Origin: Variovorax gracilis
GTDB lineage: Bacteria; Pseudomonadota; Gammaproteobacteria; Burkholderiales; Burkholderiaceae_C
Assembly: GCF_030317115.1 (NCBI RefSeq)
Contig: NZ_JASZYF010000026.1
Location: 18,358-82,357 of the forward strand
Reading direction: 5' to 3'
Length of the DNA stretch: 64,000 bases
The notes below the pieces were generated by a model. The model saw only the letters and a program-made list of their open reading frames with translations, did no database searches and was not told where the DNA came from. The position numbers were made by a program, and so were the translations under genes. Positions 61,905 to 64,000 of this stretch are shown here, one piece after another (the first letter of the stretch is position 1; every line of letters begins with the position of its first letter).

Positions 61905-63374
61905 TTACTGGGGCTGTGCGGTGTTGCGCAGCAACTGGTGGTAGAACGAGATCATCTCGGCGTAGTTCGAGATCGCTACGCGTTCGTTGGTGCCGTGGAA
62001 ACGCGGAAGATCCTCGCTCTTCACTCGGAACGGCGAGAAGCGGTAGATCGAATCGCTCACGATGCTGAAGTGGCGCGAGTCGGTCGCGGCGGTCATCAGG
62101 CCGGGCGCGACGACGGCATCCGGGAACACCTGCCTCACCGCCTGTTCGATCGAGCGATAGCCGTGGCCGTCGCTCGGCGACACAGGTGACGGCTCGGAGT
62201 TGCCGGGGTAGCGCTTGACTTGGATCGCGTCGTTTCCAAGGGCGCGCTTGAGATGCGCCTCCACACTGTCGATGGTGTCGCCCGGAAGGATGCGGAAATT
62301 GACGGCGGCCTCGATGCGCCCCGGCAGCACGTTGTCCTTGTTGCCGGCGCGCACGATGGTGAGCGCGGTGGTCGTGCGCAGCATCGCGTTGCTGCTCGGG
62401 CTCTTCGTGAGCTGGCTTTCGACCAGAGGCCCGGTGAGCCACAGGTTGGAGAGCATCACGCGGTTGAGGCCGCTCATCTCCGGTGCGAGCGCGCCGAACA
62501 TCTGGCCCGCCACGCCCTTGATGCCGCCGGGCATCGGGGTCGCCTCGAGCCGTGCCAACGCCGCGCTCATGCTGCCGATGGCACTGTGCGCTGGTGGCAT
62601 GGAGGAATGACCGGGCGATGTGTCGAGCGACAGGAAGAAGGTGCCGTAGCCCTTCTCCGCCAGACCGATCAGCGCCGCCGGTTTCGATAGGCCGGGCAGC
62701 ACGCCATCCAGCACCAGAAGGCCTTCGTCGAGCACCCAATCGAGGCGCACACCACGCGACTTGAGCAGTTCGGCGATGGGCAGCGCGCCTCGCAGGCCGC
62801 TCACCTCCTCGTCGTCGCCCATCACGAGGTAGACCGTCTGAGTTGGCTGGAAACCGCTGCCGATCAGCATCTCGATGGCTTCCAATTGCGCCATCAGGTT
62901 GCTCTTGTTGTCGAGCGTGCCTCGGCCCCAGACGAAGCCGTCCTTGATATCCCCGGCGAATGGATCGACCGACCAGGCTTTTTCAGTGCCGGACGCGATG
63001 GGCACCATGTCCTGATGCGCCATCAGCGCGATGGGCTTGGCCGTGGGGTCGGAACCGGCCCATGTGTAGAGCAGCGCCTTCTGGCCCACAACTTCCTTCT
63101 TCAGGGTGGCATGGACTTTCGGGAACTGCTGTGCCAGGTAGGCATGCAGCTTGTCGAACTCTGCATTGTTCGCGGCCGGGTCTTCGAGGCTGGACACGGT
63201 ACGGAACTGGATCGCGCCGGACAGCCGCTTTGCAGCGGCCTCCGCGTCGATCGGCAATGCGGACGCCGGCGCCACGGCAAGCTGCCGCGAGGGCGTGCGC
63301 CAGGTGTTGACCGCCACCGCCGCCACCAGTGCCAGAAGCACCAGCAGCAACGCAAGGGAAACGCGTTTCAGCAT
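61905..63374 (-). CDS. M20 family metallopeptidase, membrane-anchored
   Basis: A 489-residue M20 carboxypeptidase of the PM20D1/CPS-like type. An N-terminal hydrophobic segment (about 5-23) anchors or exports it. Zinc ligands are seen in MAHQDMVPI, WGRGTLDNKSNL and GDDEEVSG, with the His in DSRHFSIV. PM20D1-like enzymes hydrolyse N-acyl amino acids, which would suit the beta-oxidation genes on both sides, but this is inference. It lies 20 nt after the fadB-like gene. Confidence 0.92.
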   Translation of the reverse strand: MLKRVSLALLLVLLALVAAVAVNTWRTPSRQLAVAPASALPIDAEAAAKRLSGAIQFRTVSSLEDPAANNAEFDKLHAYLAQQFPKVHATLKKEVVGQKALLYTWAGSDPTAKPIALMAHQDMVPIASGTEKAWSVDPFAGDIKDGFVWGRGTLDNKSNLMAQLEAIEMLIGSGFQPTQTVYLVMGDDEEVSGLRGALPIAELLKSRGVRLDWVLDEGLLVLDGVLPGLSKPAALIGLAEKGYGTFFLSLDTSPGHSSMPPAHSAIGSMSAALARLEATPMPGGIKGVAGQMFGALAPEMSGLNRVMLSNLWLTGPLVESQLTKSPSSNAMLRTTTALTIVRAGNKDNVLPGRIEAAVNFRILPGDTIDSVEAHLKRALGNDAIQVKRYPGNSEPSPVSPSDGHGYRSIEQAVRQVFPDAVVAPGLMTAATDSRHFSIVSDSIYRFSPFRVKSEDLPRFHGTNERVAISNYAEMISFYHQLLRNTAQPQ

Positions 63375-63393
63375 AGAGCGGTCTCGCCTCCGT

Positions 63394-64000
63394 TCAGCTG
63401 AACGACTTGCCTTCGGCCACCAGCTTCTGGATCAGCGGCGCGGGCTGCCAGAAGCTCGCGTCGTCGCGCGGATTCTTGGCAAAGCGCTTCATCGATTCGG
63501 CCACGTTGTACAGGCCCACCTGGCTCGCGTAGTGCATCGGGCCACCGCGCCAGATCGGGAAGCCGTAGCCCGTGAGATACACCATGTCGATGTCGCCGGA
63601 CTTGGAGGCGATGCCGTCGTCGAGGATGCGCGCACCTTCGTTGACCAGGGCGTAGACCAGGCGCTGCACGATCTCCTCGTCGGAGATCTTGCGTGGCGTG
63701 ATGCCCAGTTCCTTGCGATGGTCCTCGATCATCTTGTTGACGAGTTCGGACGGGATGGCATCGCGCTTGCCGGCCTGGTAGTCGTACCACCCTGCCCCGG
63801 TCTTCTGGCCGAAGCGGCCCAGTTCGCAGAGCTTGTCGGCCGTGCGGCTGTACTTCATGTCGGCGATCTCCGTGGCGCGGCGCTTGCGGATGGCCCAGCC
63901 GATGTCGTTGCCCGCCAGGTCACCCATGCGGAACGGACCCATCGCGAAGCCGAACTTCTCGACGGCCTTGTCGACCTGCTGCGGCGTGGCGCCCTCGTCC
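63394..64000 (-). CDS. 3-hydroxyacyl-CoA dehydrogenase (FadB-like), 5' part beyond window
   Basis: The C-terminal 200 or so residues of a multifunctional or single-function 3-hydroxyacyl-CoA dehydrogenase. The frame is open to the right edge of the window. Visible are VEKFGFAMGPFRMGDLAGNDIG, typical of the second 3HCDH domain, and the DMVYLTGYGFPIWRGGPM segment near the end, typical of FadB/FadJ-type enzymes. It would oxidise 3-hydroxyacyl-CoA with NAD. An internal ATG at 63942 is not the start. It is the most upstream visible gene of the acyl-CoA operon. Confidence 0.92.
   Translation of the reverse strand, partial: DEGATPQQVDKAVEKFGFAMGPFRMGDLAGNDIGWAIRKRRATEIADMKYSRTADKLCELGRFGQKTGAGWYDYQAGKRDAIPSELVNKMIEDHRKELGITPRKISDEEIVQRLVYALVNEGARILDDGIASKSGDIDMVYLTGYGFPIWRGGPMHYASQVGLYNVAESMKRFAKNPRDDASFWQPAPLIQKLVAEGKSFS

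Overview
The window looks like chromosomal DNA of a high-GC betaproteobacterium of the Comamonadaceae, most like Variovorax. This is inferred from codon use, the mltG-tmk-holB-pilZ-tatD order, a Bug/TctC receptor, DUF2239 and DUF1697 proteins, and dense gene strings joined by ATGA overlaps. I count 64 protein-coding genes (two cut by the window ends) and two gene remnants. I saw no rRNA, tRNA, IS element, prophage or CRISPR array. No gap between genes exceeds 300 bases.

Left part (1-21.5 kb). A housekeeping operon on the minus strand (mltG, tmk, holB, pilZ, tatD-family) faces ygfZ and a DUF1697 gene. Then come the carbon-starvation transporter cstA with its small partner and a Cache-kinase/LuxR-type two-component pair, two alpha/beta hydrolases, a thioesterase-acetyltransferase fusion and an iron alcohol dehydrogenase. 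At 13.4-14.0 kb there is a deletion scar that joins the tail of an AmpR-like regulator to the tail of a class A beta-lactamase. A Bug receptor, a nitrile hydratase operon (alpha, beta, activator), a MAPEG protein, a patatin and tex follow.

Middle part (21.5-41.7 kb). DUF2239-MATE-GST form a plus-strand operon with a strong promoter lying almost on the start codon. It meets, tail to tail, a six-gene minus-strand redox operon (24.2-33.1 kb): a dihaem cytochrome c lipoprotein, a GMC flavin oxidoreductase, two proteins of unknown family, a Dyp-type peroxidase and a catalase-like protein that appears to lack the distal histidine. A Tat-exported SMP-30-type lactonase is transcribed away from it. 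This cluster is the best candidate for an undescribed system. Next are a 14-TM MFS pump facing a MocR regulator, an envelope alpha/beta hydrolase and two further MFS pumps.

Right part (41.8-64 kb). An unbroken string of overlapping genes runs antitoxin-PIN toxin-LysR-pqiA-pqiA-pqiB-pqiC-ogt, which links a toxin-antitoxin pair to envelope lipid transport and alkylation repair. After an MFS/aldo-keto reductase pair and a TPR-glycosyltransferase-like gene, a long minus-strand acyl-CoA metabolism block follows (SDRs, GST-like, aidB, quinone-type reductase, thioesterases, acyl-CoA dehydrogenase, thiolase, M20 peptidase, 3-hydroxyacyl-CoA dehydrogenase). It runs off the right edge.
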